A DNA stretch of 64,000 nt from Vogesella mureinivorans (GCF_007644035.1 NZ_VMTV02000909.1:1-64000); one strand, 5' to 3'; shown: positions 54,613-63,463, counted from the stretch's first letter. Program-made: numbers and translations. Notes: generated by a model from the sequence alone, not told the origin.

Positions 54613-54711
54613 TCAGGCGGCAAAAAGACGGTGGAGAAAGACGGCAACAGCACGACCGAGAAGCGGCGACAAGGCAAGAAGCCCAACCACTGCCGCGAGT
54701 TCGATATGCAT
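54613..54711 (-). CDS. 32-residue membrane peptide in replication/coat operon
   Basis: This very short gene starts at ATG 54711, overlapping the stop of the 89-residue gene as ATGA, and ends with TGA at 54613-54615. The product (starting MHIELAAVVGLLALSPLLGR) is almost entirely one hydrophobic helix with a few Arg/His. Its size and position next to the gene V-like protein match the pVII/pIX minor coat proteins of Ff phages (about 32-33 residues). Translation coupling supports a real gene; pVII/pIX identity is inference. Confidence 0.6.
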   Translation of the reverse strand: MHIELAAVVGLLALSPLLGRAVAVFLHRLFAA

Positions 54712-54980
54712 CAAGAGCCCTCAGAAACCGGAAAAGACAGGGAGCGATAGCAAACCCACCAGTCTTCATAAGCAGCATCCGCTACCAAGAAAGCGTCACG
54801 CGCCCTTGCAAACCGCTGCTTGACGAGTTCGAGCTGCTCAGGAAGGGGCGCACCGTCAACAACGAGCGATGCAAGTTCAACGGCATTGAAGTTCATGAAG
54901 AACTCGGAACGGTCACGAGCGCCGCGCACCTCATCGAAAGGCGGCAGTGTTTGCTTTTGCTGATTAGGCTTGCGTGCCAT
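54711..54980 (-). CDS. Unknown 89-residue prophage protein, first gene of the leftward operon
   Basis: A soluble helical protein with a basic N-terminus (MARKPNQQKQTLPP) and an aromatic stretch (YEDWWVCYRSLSF) near the C-terminus. It is the first gene after the divergent control region with two TACAAG-N2-CTTGTA operators, so it is probably the first transcript of the lytic/replicative operon. No family recognised. Confidence 0.6.
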   Translation of the reverse strand: MARKPNQQKQTLPPFDEVRGARDRSEFFMNFNAVELASLVVDGAPLPEQLELVKQRFARARDAFLVADAAYEDWWVCYRSLSFPVSEGS

Positions 54981-55017
54981 GCTGTTGCCCCTGCTAGAAT
55001 CATCTGGTCATGCAGAT

Positions 55018-55031
55018 TACAAGACCTTGTA
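55018..55031. promoter_or_regulatory. Phage operator O1
   Basis: TACAAG-AC-CTTGTA, an inverted repeat with 6-bp arms between the divergent replication operon and the regulator gene. The same arms recur at 55046-55059. Confidence 0.75.
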
Positions 55032-55045
55032 GCGGCAATCCTAAC

Positions 55046-55059
55046 TACAAGCGCTTGTA
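55046..55059. promoter_or_regulatory. Phage operator O2
   Basis: TACAAG-CG-CTTGTA, a perfect 14-bp palindrome 28 bp (centre to centre) from O1 and 17 bases before the regulator start codon. The pair probably binds the regulator and controls both directions. Confidence 0.78.
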
Positions 55060-55076
55060 TTACTCAAGGTGAATTT

Positions 55077-55562
55077 ATGAGAACTTCAATCAGCTACCTA
55101 GAAGAAGCACTAGAGCGAATGGGAGACGAGACGGACAAGAAGAAGGCCGAAAGGCTAAAAATGACGCCTCAAGCCCTAAGCAACTACAGAAAATGCGTAA
55201 GCCGTATGGACAACTTTGCATGCATCATGGTTGGCCGATATCTAGGGATTGACCCCATGAAAATCATGGCGGCATGCGAAGAAGAAAGGGCAAAAAGCGA
55301 GGAAAAACAAGAATTTTGGCGGGATTTTCGAAAAACCCTCAGCGGCCTAGCGATAGCGGCAGCACTGGGGGCAACGACGATGGCAGCGCCTAGCACGGCA
55401 CAGGCCTACACCGTCGCTGGCGAGCAAATGACAAATGTTTATTATGTCAAATTTAGGAGCAAAAACGGTACTGCACGCCACTCCTCTACATCGATTTCCT
55501 ATCATTTGTTAATCCAACGTACCGCAACGGCTACGTGGCGAGGCACTTGCACCACCACGTAG
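55077..55562 (+). CDS. Prophage repressor-like regulator crossing the attachment site
   Basis: A 161-residue protein in the integrated form. The N-terminal helix-turn-helix-like part (ISYLEEALERMGDETDKKKAERLKMTPQALSNY, about 4-40) resembles small phage repressors; a hydrophobic segment (about 85-105, GLAIAAALGATTMAAPSTAQA) could anchor it in the membrane. AAGGTG precedes ATG 55077. The 23-bp core at 55434 lies inside the gene, so about the last 35 codons come from chromosomal DNA. In the excised circle the frame would instead run into phage sequence from 46763 and stop near 46835, giving a basic Arg/Tyr-rich tail. The gene is divergent from the replication operon. Confidence 0.75.
   Translation: MRTSISYLEEALERMGDETDKKKAERLKMTPQALSNYRKCVSRMDNFACIMVGRYLGIDPMKIMAACEEERAKSEEKQEFWRDFRKTLSGLAIAAALGATTMAAPSTAQAYTVAGEQMTNVYYVKFRSKNGTARHSSTSISYHLLIQRTATATWRGTCTTT
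55434..55456 (+). other. Right prophage junction (attR core)
   Basis: This 23-bp core is identical to 46740-46762 and contains the dif centre TGTTTA and XerD arm TTATGTCAAAT. Its left (XerC) arm does not match dif, so it is the phage-derived half-site. Confidence 0.88.
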
Positions 55563-55582
55563 CGTCACACTCACGCTCAAAT

Positions 55583-57268
55583 CTATGGCGCAACGTGCTG
55601 CAGGTAAATCTGCAGTTCTTTGCGACCTTGCCATTCGTTGGCCGCTAGCTGGTAGACGGCATGGATTTCATCTGGCAGCCAGTCGGTGCGGTTGAAAATC
55701 ATGCCGTCGCATTGCACACCGTCTTTGGCCAGGCGCAGCTTCAGATGCTTGTCGCCCACCATGCGCTGGCTGATGACCTGAAACCTGTCCTGGAATGTGG
55801 GCGGCGCAAAGCCTTGGCCCCATACTTCTGCGGCCAACGTTTCAGCCGTTGGCAGGTTCAGCTCCCTGGCGCTGAGGCTGCCATCGGTTTCCAGGGTGCG
55901 TGTCAAGGCGCTTTCATCCATCAAGCCTTGCGCTACATCTTCGAATGCCTGCTGAAATGTCGATAACGCCTGTTCGGCGATGGTTAGCCCTGCTGCCATG
56001 GCGTGGCCACCAAATTTCAGGATCATGCCCGGATGGCGTTTGTACACCAGGTCCAGTGCGTCACGCAGGTGGAAACCGGGTATGGAGCGCCCTGACCCTT
56101 TGATTTCGCCCTCGTCACCCGGGGCAAAAACAATGGTTGGCCGGTGGTATTTTTCTTTCAGACGGGAGGCTACGATACCCACTACGCCCTGATGCCAGTC
56201 GTCACGATAGAGCGCCAGTGTGTAACGTTTGTCGGCATCGATGGCAGTGAGTGCTGCCAGGGCTTCGTCTTGCATGCCGTGCTCTATCTGGCGGCGTTCG
56301 CGATTGAGGCGGTCCAGCTCTTGCGCCAGGCGCATGGCTTCGTCTTCGCTGCTGGCCAGCAGGCAGGCAATGCCCAGGCTCATATCGTCCAGGCGCCCTG
56401 CCGCGTTGAGCCTGGGGCCCAGCGTGAAGCCCAAATCAAAGGTGTTGGCTTTGTGCGCTGCGCGCCCGGCGACGCGAAACAGCGCGGCAATGCCGGGGGC
56501 CATGCGCCCTGCCCGCATTCTGCGCAGCCCGTTATCGACCAGGATACGGTTGTTTCTATCCAGCCGGACAACGTCGGCCACCGTGCCCAGGGCGACGATG
56601 TCGAGCAGCTCGCCCAGGTTGGGTTCAGGGTTGGCCGCAAAGTGGCCGCGCTGGCGCAGCTCGGCACGCAGGGCCATCAGCACGTAAAACATGACCCCGA
56701 CACCGGCCAGATTTTTGGAGGGGAAATCACAGCCTGCCTGGTTGGGATTCACGATGAGTGCGTCGGGCAAGGTGTCGCCGGGCAAGTGGTGGTCGGTAAT
56801 CAGCACCTCTATGCCTAGTGTTTTGGCTGCTTCTACGCCTGCCACGCTGGCTATGCCGTTGTCGACGGTGAGGATGATGTCCGGCTGGCTGTGTGCGGCC
56901 AACGCAACGATTTCCGGCGTGAGACCGTAGCCGTACTCGAAACGGTTCGGCACGATAAAGTCAATCACGCCCCCCATGGCCGCCAGGCCTTTTACCGCCA
57001 CGGTGCAGGCGGTGGCGCCGTCGGCGTCGTAATCGGCCACCACCAGCATGCGCTGCCGCTGGCTGATGGCATCGGCCAGCCGGGCTGCCATGGCCAGGAT
57101 GTTTTTCATGCTGTGGTACGGCAGCAGGCCTTTGAGTGCGTAGTCCACGTCGCCTGCATTGTCGATGCCGCGGGCGGCGTACAGGCGTGCCATCAGCGGG
57201 TGGATGCCTTGCTCGCACAGGGTTTGTTGCCGGCTGGCCGGGTAGCTGCGGGTGGTGATCTGGGTCAT
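55583..57268 (-). CDS. recJ: Single-stranded-DNA exonuclease RecJ
   Basis: RecJ degrades ssDNA 5' to 3' in recombination and mismatch repair. The 561-residue protein has the DHH-family motifs VVADYDADGATAC (about 77-88), TVDNGIA, ITDHHLPGD and NPNQAGC, then the DHHA1 domain with GSGRSIPGFHLRDAL and KFGGHAMAAGL, and a C-terminal OB-like domain. The start ATG 57268 overlaps the stop of the upstream gene (ATGA), so the two are coupled. It directly adjoins the right prophage junction, ending about 125 bases from it, and is intact. Confidence 0.95.
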   Translation of the reverse strand: MTQITTRSYPASRQQTLCEQGIHPLMARLYAARGIDNAGDVDYALKGLLPYHSMKNILAMAARLADAISQRQRMLVVADYDADGATACTVAVKGLAAMGGVIDFIVPNRFEYGYGLTPEIVALAAHSQPDIILTVDNGIASVAGVEAAKTLGIEVLITDHHLPGDTLPDALIVNPNQAGCDFPSKNLAGVGVMFYVLMALRAELRQRGHFAANPEPNLGELLDIVALGTVADVVRLDRNNRILVDNGLRRMRAGRMAPGIAALFRVAGRAAHKANTFDLGFTLGPRLNAAGRLDDMSLGIACLLASSEDEAMRLAQELDRLNRERRQIEHGMQDEALAALTAIDADKRYTLALYRDDWHQGVVGIVASRLKEKYHRPTIVFAPGDEGEIKGSGRSIPGFHLRDALDLVYKRHPGMILKFGGHAMAAGLTIAEQALSTFQQAFEDVAQGLMDESALTRTLETDGSLSARELNLPTAETLAAEVWGQGFAPPTFQDRFQVISQRMVGDKHLKLRLAKDGVQCDGMIFNRTDWLPDEIHAVYQLAANEWQGRKELQIYLQHVAP

Positions 57269-58272
57269 TGCGGGTACAGAGTGGCGAGAGGTTGGCCGGA
57301 TTGCCAGAATTTCCACAGCTGGCGCGGGGTGATGCGCAGGGTGAAGCCGGCATCGCCATCGCAGCTGAGTTCGAGCACCTGTAGTTTGCCGGCCTTGAGT
57401 GCGGCCAACATGGGGGCGAACCAGTCTTGCTCCAGCCGCTTCAGTGTTTCGCGCCAGCCCCAGGCGTCGCGAAACTGTGCGGCGGCCTCCAGCTGGTCCA
57501 TCACCAGGTGCACGTGCTCGCCCTGCAGGCCGGAAAACTGATAGGGAGCAGCTTCAATAGCCATGCCGCACTCTGCGGCCAGTGCCTGATAAAGCGGGTT
57601 GTCACTATATAGCAGCGGGGCAAAGGCTTGCGGCGCGGGGCTGCTGGCACCCTGCTCTCCCCATAACCACACACTGTTAACCGGCGTATCGCCACGCAGC
57701 TCACGCGCATCGTTGGCCGCATGGGTGTAGAGCAGCATCTGCATTTCGTTCAGATAACGGCTCCAGCGCATACCGTTTTGCCCGCTTGGCAGATGGTGGT
57801 TGATGTCCTGGCCAATGACATCGGGCAAGGGGGTGAAGCTGGCGCCGGTGGCTGCCGGTAATGAAATGAACCAGCGCGCCGGTGTCGGGGCGTGGAACGT
57901 AAAACCATCTTCGGCAAAGAGCTGGTTCAGGCTGGCGACAAGCTGGTCAGCTTCGCTTTGCGCCAGGTTCATGATGCCTACATCGCCCAGCAAGGCGCGA
58001 TCGCGGTCTACCCGCAAATTGACCGGGTCGGCAATCAGCCAGTGCCGGCCGGTAGTATCCAGCCCGGCCTGGCGGGCCAGGGTGGCGGCGATGGCCAATG
58101 CGGGCACGTTAAAACTTTGCAGCAGGTGCTGGCTTGGCAGAGCCGGGCGGGCGCTACGTTGGCCGCGGGCTAGCATCAGCGACAGTGCCGGGGTGGCGAG
58201 GTCACGGCAGACGTCTGCGCCATCATAAGCGTCGTACCAGGCCAGGCCGGGCAAGTGCAGGGTGAGTTTCAT
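57265..58272 (-). CDS. RpfE-like / phosphoglycerate mutase-like protein
   Basis: A 335-residue protein (MKLTLHLPGLAWYD) resembling the RpfE-like proteins encoded beside recJ in Xanthomonas and other proteobacteria and sometimes annotated as cofactor-independent phosphoglycerate mutase-like. It has a conserved-looking WFISLP, DINHHLPSG, WSRYLNEMQMLLY and SVWLWGEG-like motif. The metal-binding residues of true iPGM are not evident. It overlaps recJ by 4 bases and forms an operon with it. Function unknown; the assignment is by recalled similarity and synteny. Confidence 0.65.
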   Translation of the reverse strand: MKLTLHLPGLAWYDAYDGADVCRDLATPALSLMLARGQRSARPALPSQHLLQSFNVPALAIAATLARQAGLDTTGRHWLIADPVNLRVDRDRALLGDVGIMNLAQSEADQLVASLNQLFAEDGFTFHAPTPARWFISLPAATGASFTPLPDVIGQDINHHLPSGQNGMRWSRYLNEMQMLLYTHAANDARELRGDTPVNSVWLWGEQGASSPAPQAFAPLLYSDNPLYQALAAECGMAIEAAPYQFSGLQGEHVHLVMDQLEAAAQFRDAWGWRETLKRLEQDWFAPMLAALKAGKLQVLELSCDGDAGFTLRITPRQLWKFWQSGQPLATLYPQ

Positions 58273-58541
58273 AAAAGTGCCAGGCTGTTTTTGTTTCTTA
58301 ACAAAACAAATGTGGGGTATGTAGAACCATCCGCCCCCGCGCGCTGTCTGTTGGTGCAGGTTGCCCTGGCCGTTTGACTAGTAGATTGATTTGGCAGGGG
58401 TTTCTGGTTTGCAGTGGTGCCGTGTTTTTGCTAGCATGCCCTGCTTTGTTATTTATTGCTGCCAAAGTAGCACTTTAGCGGCGCAGTATTTAAGCTGATT
58501 CGTCATGCGATGAAGGCTTATGCCACACGAGTCATCAGAAT
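58273..58541. other. Divergent intergenic region
   Basis: No gene. It contains AT-rich blocks (TTTTTGTTTCTTAACAAAAC near 58283 and TTGTTATTTATTGCTG near 58446) that may hold promoters for the divergent recJ operon and the peptidase gene. No clear sigma-70 pair could be fixed. Confidence 0.4.
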
Positions 58542-59876
58542 ATGGATTATCGCAAACTGCTGGCCTTCCCGCAAAAGTGGGTAGCACGGCTGATCAACAA
58601 CCCCATGACCTGGCTGGGCGCCACTGCCTGCTTGCCGTTTATGGGCGCTGTGACGGCGCTGGCGATTACCCAGGAGCAGGCGCTGCCCAAACCAGCGGCG
58701 CCGCTGGCACAGCAGTTTACCGAACAGCTGGTGCTACCCCCCCTGCCCGCCGCAAAGTCTTCTGGCCTGCGTTACTGGCGTGACGAAGCGGTGCAGCGTG
58801 GCGACACCATTGCCCGCCTGCTGAACCGCTTGGGCGTGGACGACGGCGAAGCCACGCGCTTTATCCATGCCAGCCCGCTATCGCGTGATCTGCTGAAGCT
58901 GCGCTCTGGCGCCACCTTGTCGGTGGAGCTGAACGACCAAGGCGAGCTGTTTGGCCTGCGCTTTCTGAATGATGATGAAAACGGCGAAAAAGTGCTGGTG
59001 GTGATCGAGAAAAACGGTGACCAGTGGCAGGCCAGTGCCGATGCGCCCGAGATGCAAACCGTGCAGACGGTGAGGTCGGTGCTGGTCAAAACCAGCGCTA
59101 CCGGTGCACTGGCACAGGCACAAGTGCCGGTGGAGATTCGCACCAGTTTGTCCGAGATTTTTGCCGACCAGCTACCGCTGGCCGCGCTGCGCCCGGGTGA
59201 CAAGATCAGCCTGGTGTACGAGACCCTGCAGTACAAAGGCACGCCGCTGGCCAGTGGCAATATCCTGGGGGCCGAGATTGTTCGGGCAGGCAAGGTCTAC
59301 CAGGCATTTTACTTTGAGCACGACAGCGAGTCTGGCGGCTATTACGACGCAGCCGGCAAGCCGCTGAAAAAGGGCTTTACCATGCAGCCGGTTAACGCCC
59401 GCATCAGCTCCGGCTTTGGCATGCGCTTCCACCCTATTCTGCGCTCGCTGCGCATGCACGAGGGTGTGGATTACGCGGCGGCCAGCGGCACGCCCATTGT
59501 GGCGCCATCTGATGCCACTGTGGCCACCGTGGCGCAGCAAAGCGGCTATGGCAATGTGGTGGTGCTGAAGCACAGCAGCAAGCTGTCTACGCTGTACGCC
59601 CACATGAGCAGCTTCCAGGCAGGCCTGCGCCCTGGCGACAAGGTAAAAGCCGGCGACGTCATCGGCTTTGTCGGCAGTACAGGCCGCTCCACCGGCCCGC
59701 ATCTGCATATGGAGGTGATGATCGACGGCCAGCCAGTCGATCCGGCCACCACCGCGCTGCCGGTGCCGGGCCTGGCGCCCAGCCAGCGCTTGGCCTTCCG
59801 CCAGGCTAGCGTTAAGCTGGCGGCCAACCTTCAGCTGCTCAGGGATATCCCGGTCAGCGTGGCGCAGCTGGACTAA
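58542..59876 (+). CDS. M23 peptidoglycan endopeptidase (MepM-like)
   Basis: A 444-residue envelope protein. An N-terminal membrane anchor or signal (about 23-45) is followed by an OapA/LysM-like region (about 75-135), a beta-rich linker domain and the LytM/M23 domain (about 285-400) with zinc ligands in RFHPIL, EGVDYAA and GPHLHMEV. It should cut D,D-crosslinks to open the sacculus during growth. It starts at ATG 58542. The terminator after it abuts the anmK start; anmK acts in peptidoglycan recycling, so the pair are functionally related. Confidence 0.92.
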   Translation: MDYRKLLAFPQKWVARLINNPMTWLGATACLPFMGAVTALAITQEQALPKPAAPLAQQFTEQLVLPPLPAAKSSGLRYWRDEAVQRGDTIARLLNRLGVDDGEATRFIHASPLSRDLLKLRSGATLSVELNDQGELFGLRFLNDDENGEKVLVVIEKNGDQWQASADAPEMQTVQTVRSVLVKTSATGALAQAQVPVEIRTSLSEIFADQLPLAALRPGDKISLVYETLQYKGTPLASGNILGAEIVRAGKVYQAFYFEHDSESGGYYDAAGKPLKKGFTMQPVNARISSGFGMRFHPILRSLRMHEGVDYAAASGTPIVAPSDATVATVAQQSGYGNVVVLKHSSKLSTLYAHMSSFQAGLRPGDKVKAGDVIGFVGSTGRSTGPHLHMEVMIDGQPVDPATTALPVPGLAPSQRLAFRQASVKLAANLQLLRDIPVSVAQLD

Positions 59877-59896
59877 ACCGGCCGCACCCATGCACC

Positions 59897-59929
59897 GCCC
59901 TGGCAGCCACTCTTTGCCAGGGCTTTTTT
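59897..59929 (+). terminator. Terminator overlapping the anmK ribosome binding site
   Basis: GCCCTGGCA / TGCCAGGGC form a 9-bp perfect stem with T6 directly followed by the anmK ATG (59930). The only Shine-Dalgarno-like word, AGGG (59919-59922), is in the right arm, so folding would hide it. Confidence 0.85.
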
Positions 59930-61039
59930 ATGTCTGAGATTTATATCGGTTTAATGTCGGGCACCAGTCTGGATGGTGTCGACGCCCTTGTGGTGGACTT
60001 TGCCACGCAGCCCATGCGCGTGCTGGGCGAGGCGTTTGTACCCTACCCCGCAGACGTACGCGAGCAGGTGCTTACCCTGCAGCCGGTTGGCCATGATGAG
60101 CTGGCGCGCAGTGCCTTGCTGGGCAATACACTAGCCACGCTGTATGCCCAGGCTGTGCAGCAGGCACTGCAGGCCAGCGGCCTGGCTGCTGGTGACATAC
60201 GGGCGGTGCTGTGCCACGGCCAGACCATCCGCCACGCTCCGCAGCATGGCTATACCTTGCAAATCGGCAACCACGCCTTGCTGGCCGAGCTATGCGGCAT
60301 CGATGTCATCGGCGATGTGCGCAGCCGTGATGTCGCCGCCGGCGGCCAGGGTGCACCACTGGTACCGGCTTTTCACCAGGCCGTCTTTGCCAGCACCAGC
60401 GTGTCGCGCGTCATTCTGAATATTGGCGGCATTGCCAACCTCACCCGCCTGAGCCCGGGCTTGCCGGTAATCGGCTTTGATACCGGCCCGGGCAATATGC
60501 TGCTGGACGCCTGGATACGCCGCCATCGCGGCCTGGACTACGACGCGGGCGGCGCGTGGGCTGCCAGTGGCCAGGTACAGGGCGTACTGCTGGACCGCCT
60601 GGTGGCGGAGCCCTACTTTGCGGCCAACCTGCCCAAAAGCACCGGGCGGGACTTGTTTGACCTGCCCTGGCTGGATGCGCAGCTAGCCGCGCATACCCGG
60701 CTACACGGCCCGGTGCGCGATGCCGATGTGCAAGCCACGCTACTGGCACTCACCAGCCACAGTATTGCGGCGGCCGTGCAGCGCTTTGCGCCATGCTGCC
60801 GCGAGCTGTATGTCTGCGGCGGCGGGGCGCAAAACCCGGTGCTGATGGCCAGCCTTGCGGCCAACCTTGCAGGTATTTATATCGAAACTACCGAGGCATT
60901 GGGCCTGGGCCCGCAGCAAGTCGAAGCGGCTGCCTTTGCCTGGCTGGGCTGGTGCTTCAGCCACCGCCATGCGGCCAACCTGCCAGAAGTGACCGGCGCG
61001 CGCGGTTTACGCGTACTCGGCGCACTTTATCCGAGGTAA
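59930..61039 (+). CDS. anmK: Anhydro-N-acetylmuramic acid kinase
   Basis: AnmK phosphorylates and opens 1,6-anhydro-MurNAc released during cell-wall recycling, giving MurNAc-6-phosphate. The 369-residue protein has the N-terminal IGLMSGTSLDGVDA, the RDVAAGGQGAPLVPAFH catalytic block with Asp, the ATP-binding NIGGIANLT and GFDTGPGN blocks and a C-terminal CGGGAQNP. The start is ATG 59930. Three motif copies lie near its 3' half. It is followed by ftsK. Confidence 0.94.
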   Translation: MSEIYIGLMSGTSLDGVDALVVDFATQPMRVLGEAFVPYPADVREQVLTLQPVGHDELARSALLGNTLATLYAQAVQQALQASGLAAGDIRAVLCHGQTIRHAPQHGYTLQIGNHALLAELCGIDVIGDVRSRDVAAGGQGAPLVPAFHQAVFASTSVSRVILNIGGIANLTRLSPGLPVIGFDTGPGNMLLDAWIRRHRGLDYDAGGAWAASGQVQGVLLDRLVAEPYFAANLPKSTGRDLFDLPWLDAQLAAHTRLHGPVRDADVQATLLALTSHSIAAAVQRFAPCCRELYVCGGGAQNPVLMASLAANLAGIYIETTEALGLGPQQVEAAAFAWLGWCFSHRHAANLPEVTGARGLRVLGALYPR

Positions 61040-61077
61040 ATGTAAAGTGATCGATAAAATACCGGGTAAATTGCCGA

Positions 61078-61083
61078 TATAAT
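61078..61083 (+). promoter_or_regulatory. -10 element of ftsK promoter
   Basis: TATAAT, 29 bases before the ftsK start, in an AT-rich leader. No convincing -35. Confidence 0.45.
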
Positions 61084-61112
61084 GCATGGCTGACTTCATA
61101 CATTAAATAACA

Positions 61113-63413
61113 ATGCGCCTGTTCAAGCGTAAAGCTGCCGTACGCAATACCCAACCCCTACCACCCAAGCTCACCGCGCTACTGCGCGAAGCGTGGTGGC
61201 TACTCATGGCCGTGACGGCTGTTTATCTGGTTATCACCCTGGCCAGCTTCAATCCGGCCGACCCTAGCTGGTCGCACAGCTCCGCCGACACGCAGGTGCG
61301 TAATTACGGCGGCACCTTTGGTGCCTGGCTGTCCGACATCCTGCTCTATCTGTTTGGCTATGCGGCATGGCTGCTGGTGGGCTTCTGCCTGTTTGCCATT
61401 GCCTGGGGCTACCGCAAGATCGAGCAAGCCGATTTCCAAACCGGCCCCATGACCTGGGCCGCCTTGCTGGGCTTTCTCGTCACCCTCACCAGCGTCGCCA
61501 GCATCGAAGCGCTGATACTGGGCAACAAGGTACTGGCACTGCCGGCCGGTGCTGGCGGCATGCTGGGCAAGTCGCTGGGCTATGCCGCCGCACATGCTTT
61601 CGGCGGTACCGGCGCGGGCCTGCTATTGCTGGTGCTGGCGGCCATTGGCACCTCACTCTTTACCGGCTTGTCCTGGTTAAACCTGATGGAAAGCCTGGGT
61701 GGCAAGATCGAAGATGCCACGGTAGGCGCCTGGCAAGCCTGGCAGGCTAGTAAAGACCGCGAGATCGGCCGCGAGGTGGCCAAGCAGCGCGAAGAAAAAG
61801 TGGTGCAGGAAAAGAAAAAGATCGACGAGAAACCCCCGGTACGCATAGAAGCCCCGGTGCTGGAAGTACCGGTATCACCCAAGGCGGTGAAGCCGGTACA
61901 ACAATCGCTGTTTGCCGCCCCGGGTGACGACGCCCTGCCAGGTCTGACCCTGCTGGCACCACCCAAAGAACAAGGCGAACCGGTTTCTGCAGAAACCGTG
62001 GAATACACCTCGCGCCTGATCGAGCGCAAGTTGGCCGACTTTGGCGTAGATGTGAAGGTAATTGCCGCCTACCCCGGCCCGGTGATTACACGCTATGAAA
62101 TCGAGCCCGCCATCGGGGTAAAGGGCGCACAGATCGTCAACCTGATGAAAGATCTGGCCCGCGCCCTGAGCCTGGTATCCATTCGCGTAGTAGAAACCAT
62201 CCCGGGCAAAACCTATATGGGCCTGGAGCTGCCGAACCCCAAGCGCCAGATCGTGCGCATGTCTGAAATCGTCGGCTCGGAAAGCTACCAGAACATGCCA
62301 TCCAAGCTGGCCATGGCACTGGGCAAGGACATTGCCGGGCAGCCCGTCTCTGCCGACCTGGCAAAGATGCCACACGTACTGGTGGCGGGCACCACCGGAT
62401 CCGGCAAGTCGGTGGCCATCAATGCCATGATTCTGTCGGTGCTATATAAGGCCACGCCAAAAGAAGCCCGCCTGATCATGGTGGACCCGAAAATGCTGGA
62501 GCTATCGGTATACGAAGGCATCCCGCATCTGCTGGCCCCGGTGGTAACCGACATGAAGCAAGCGGCCAACGCACTGAACTGGTGTGTGGGCGAAATGGAG
62601 CGCCGCTACCGGCTGATGTCCAAACTGGGTGTACGCAACCTGGCCGGCTTTAACCAGAAGATTCGTGACGCCGAAAAAGCGGGCGAGAAAATACCCAACC
62701 CGTTCAGCCTGACGCCCGACATGCCAGAGCCGCTGGAAACGCTGCCGCTGATCGTGGTAGTCATCGACGAGCTGGCCGACCTGATGATGGTAGCGGGTAA
62801 GAAAATCGAAGAGCTGATTGCCCGCCTAGCCCAAAAAGCGCGGGCGGCCGGCATCCACCTGATTTTGGCCACGCAGCGCCCGTCGGTGGATGTGATCACC
62901 GGCCTGATCAAGGCCAACATTCCTACCCGTATTGCCTTCCAGGTATCCAGCAAGATAGATAGCCGTACCATTCTGGACCAAATGGGCGCAGAAACCCTGC
63001 TAGGCCAGGGCGATATGCTGTACCAGCCCCCCGGCACCAACTACCCGCTGCGCGTACACGGCGCCTTTGTGGCCGACGAAGAAGTGCATCATGTGGTGGA
63101 GTTCCTCAAAACCACGGGCGAGCCAGACTACGTAGACGGCATTCTCACCGGCACGCCCGAGGGCGATGAAGCGGGTGGTGATGCGGGGGCTGCTGGTGGC
63201 GGTGGCGATATGGAAGCCGACCCGCTGTACGACGAAGCCGTGGCGATTGTGATAAAAACCCGCAAAGCGTCCATTTCATCCGTGCAGCGCCAGCTACGCA
63301 TCGGCTATAACCGCGCGGCCCGGCTGATTGAACAAATGGAAGCCACGGGTATTGTCTCTGCCATGGAAACCAACGGTAACCGCAGCGTGCTGGTGCCCAT
63401 GCGCGAAGAGTAA
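61113..63413 (+). CDS. ftsK: DNA translocase FtsK
   Basis: FtsK pumps the chromosome terminus through the division septum and activates XerCD at dif. The 766-residue protein has four membrane segments (within about 25-190), a short charged linker (about 200-270; much shorter than in E. coli), the motor domain with Walker A GTTGSGKS (426-433) and Walker [12 protein letters not shown], and a C-terminal gamma winged helix (about 705-766; [23 protein letters not shown]) that reads KOPS and contacts XerD. The start is ATG 61113. The dif-like site is about 14 kb away. Confidence 0.95.
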   Translation: MRLFKRKAAVRNTQPLPPKLTALLREAWWLLMAVTAVYLVITLASFNPADPSWSHSSADTQVRNYGGTFGAWLSDILLYLFGYAAWLLVGFCLFAIAWGYRKIEQADFQTGPMTWAALLGFLVTLTSVASIEALILGNKVLALPAGAGGMLGKSLGYAAAHAFGGTGAGLLLLVLAAIGTSLFTGLSWLNLMESLGGKIEDATVGAWQAWQASKDREIGREVAKQREEKVVQEKKKIDEKPPVRIEAPVLEVPVSPKAVKPVQQSLFAAPGDDALPGLTLLAPPKEQGEPVSAETVEYTSRLIERKLADFGVDVKVIAAYPGPVITRYEIEPAIGVKGAQIVNLMKDLARALSLVSIRVVETIPGKTYMGLELPNPKRQIVRMSEIVGSESYQNMPSKLAMALGKDIAGQPVSADLAKMPHVLVAGTTGSGKSVAINAMILSVLYKATPKEARLIMVDPKMLELSVYEGIPHLLAPVVTDMKQAANALNWCVGEMERRYRLMSKLGVRNLAGFNQKIRDAEKAGEKIPNPFSLTPDMPEPLETLPLIVVVIDELADLMMVAGKKIEELIARLAQKARAAGIHLILATQRPSVDVITGLIKANIPTRIAFQVSSKIDSRTILDQMGAETLLGQGDMLYQPPGTNYPLRVHGAFVADEEVHHVVEFLKTTGEPDYVDGILTGTPEGDEAGGDAGAAGGGGDMEADPLYDEAVAIVIKTRKASISSVQRQLRIGYNRAARLIEQMEATGIVSAMETNGNRSVLVPMREE

Positions 63414-63434
63414 GCCCCTGCCCTCTTTTATCTA

Positions 63435-63463
63435 CAATGGCCGCCTTGCGGCCATTGCTTTTT
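63435..63463 (+). terminator. Terminator after ftsK
   Basis: CAATGGCCGC / GCGGCCATTG form a 10-bp perfect stem around CTT with a CTTTTT tail. Confidence 0.9.

Larger units (their letters stand above)
46740..55456. mobile_element. Filamentous (inovirus) prophage integrated at dif
   Basis: An 8.7-kb element bounded by a 23-bp identical core at 46740-46762 and 55434-55456. Gene order on the minus strand is regulatory/replication, ssDNA-binding, small coat-like proteins, major coat, TspB-like adhesin, pVI-like protein, Zot/pI, then a DNA methyltransferase. A + strand regulator lies at each end. It has no integrase or transposase, as expected for phages that use host XerC/XerD. No pIV-type secretin gene is present, so export would need a host secretin. 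All core genes look intact. Confidence 0.9.
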
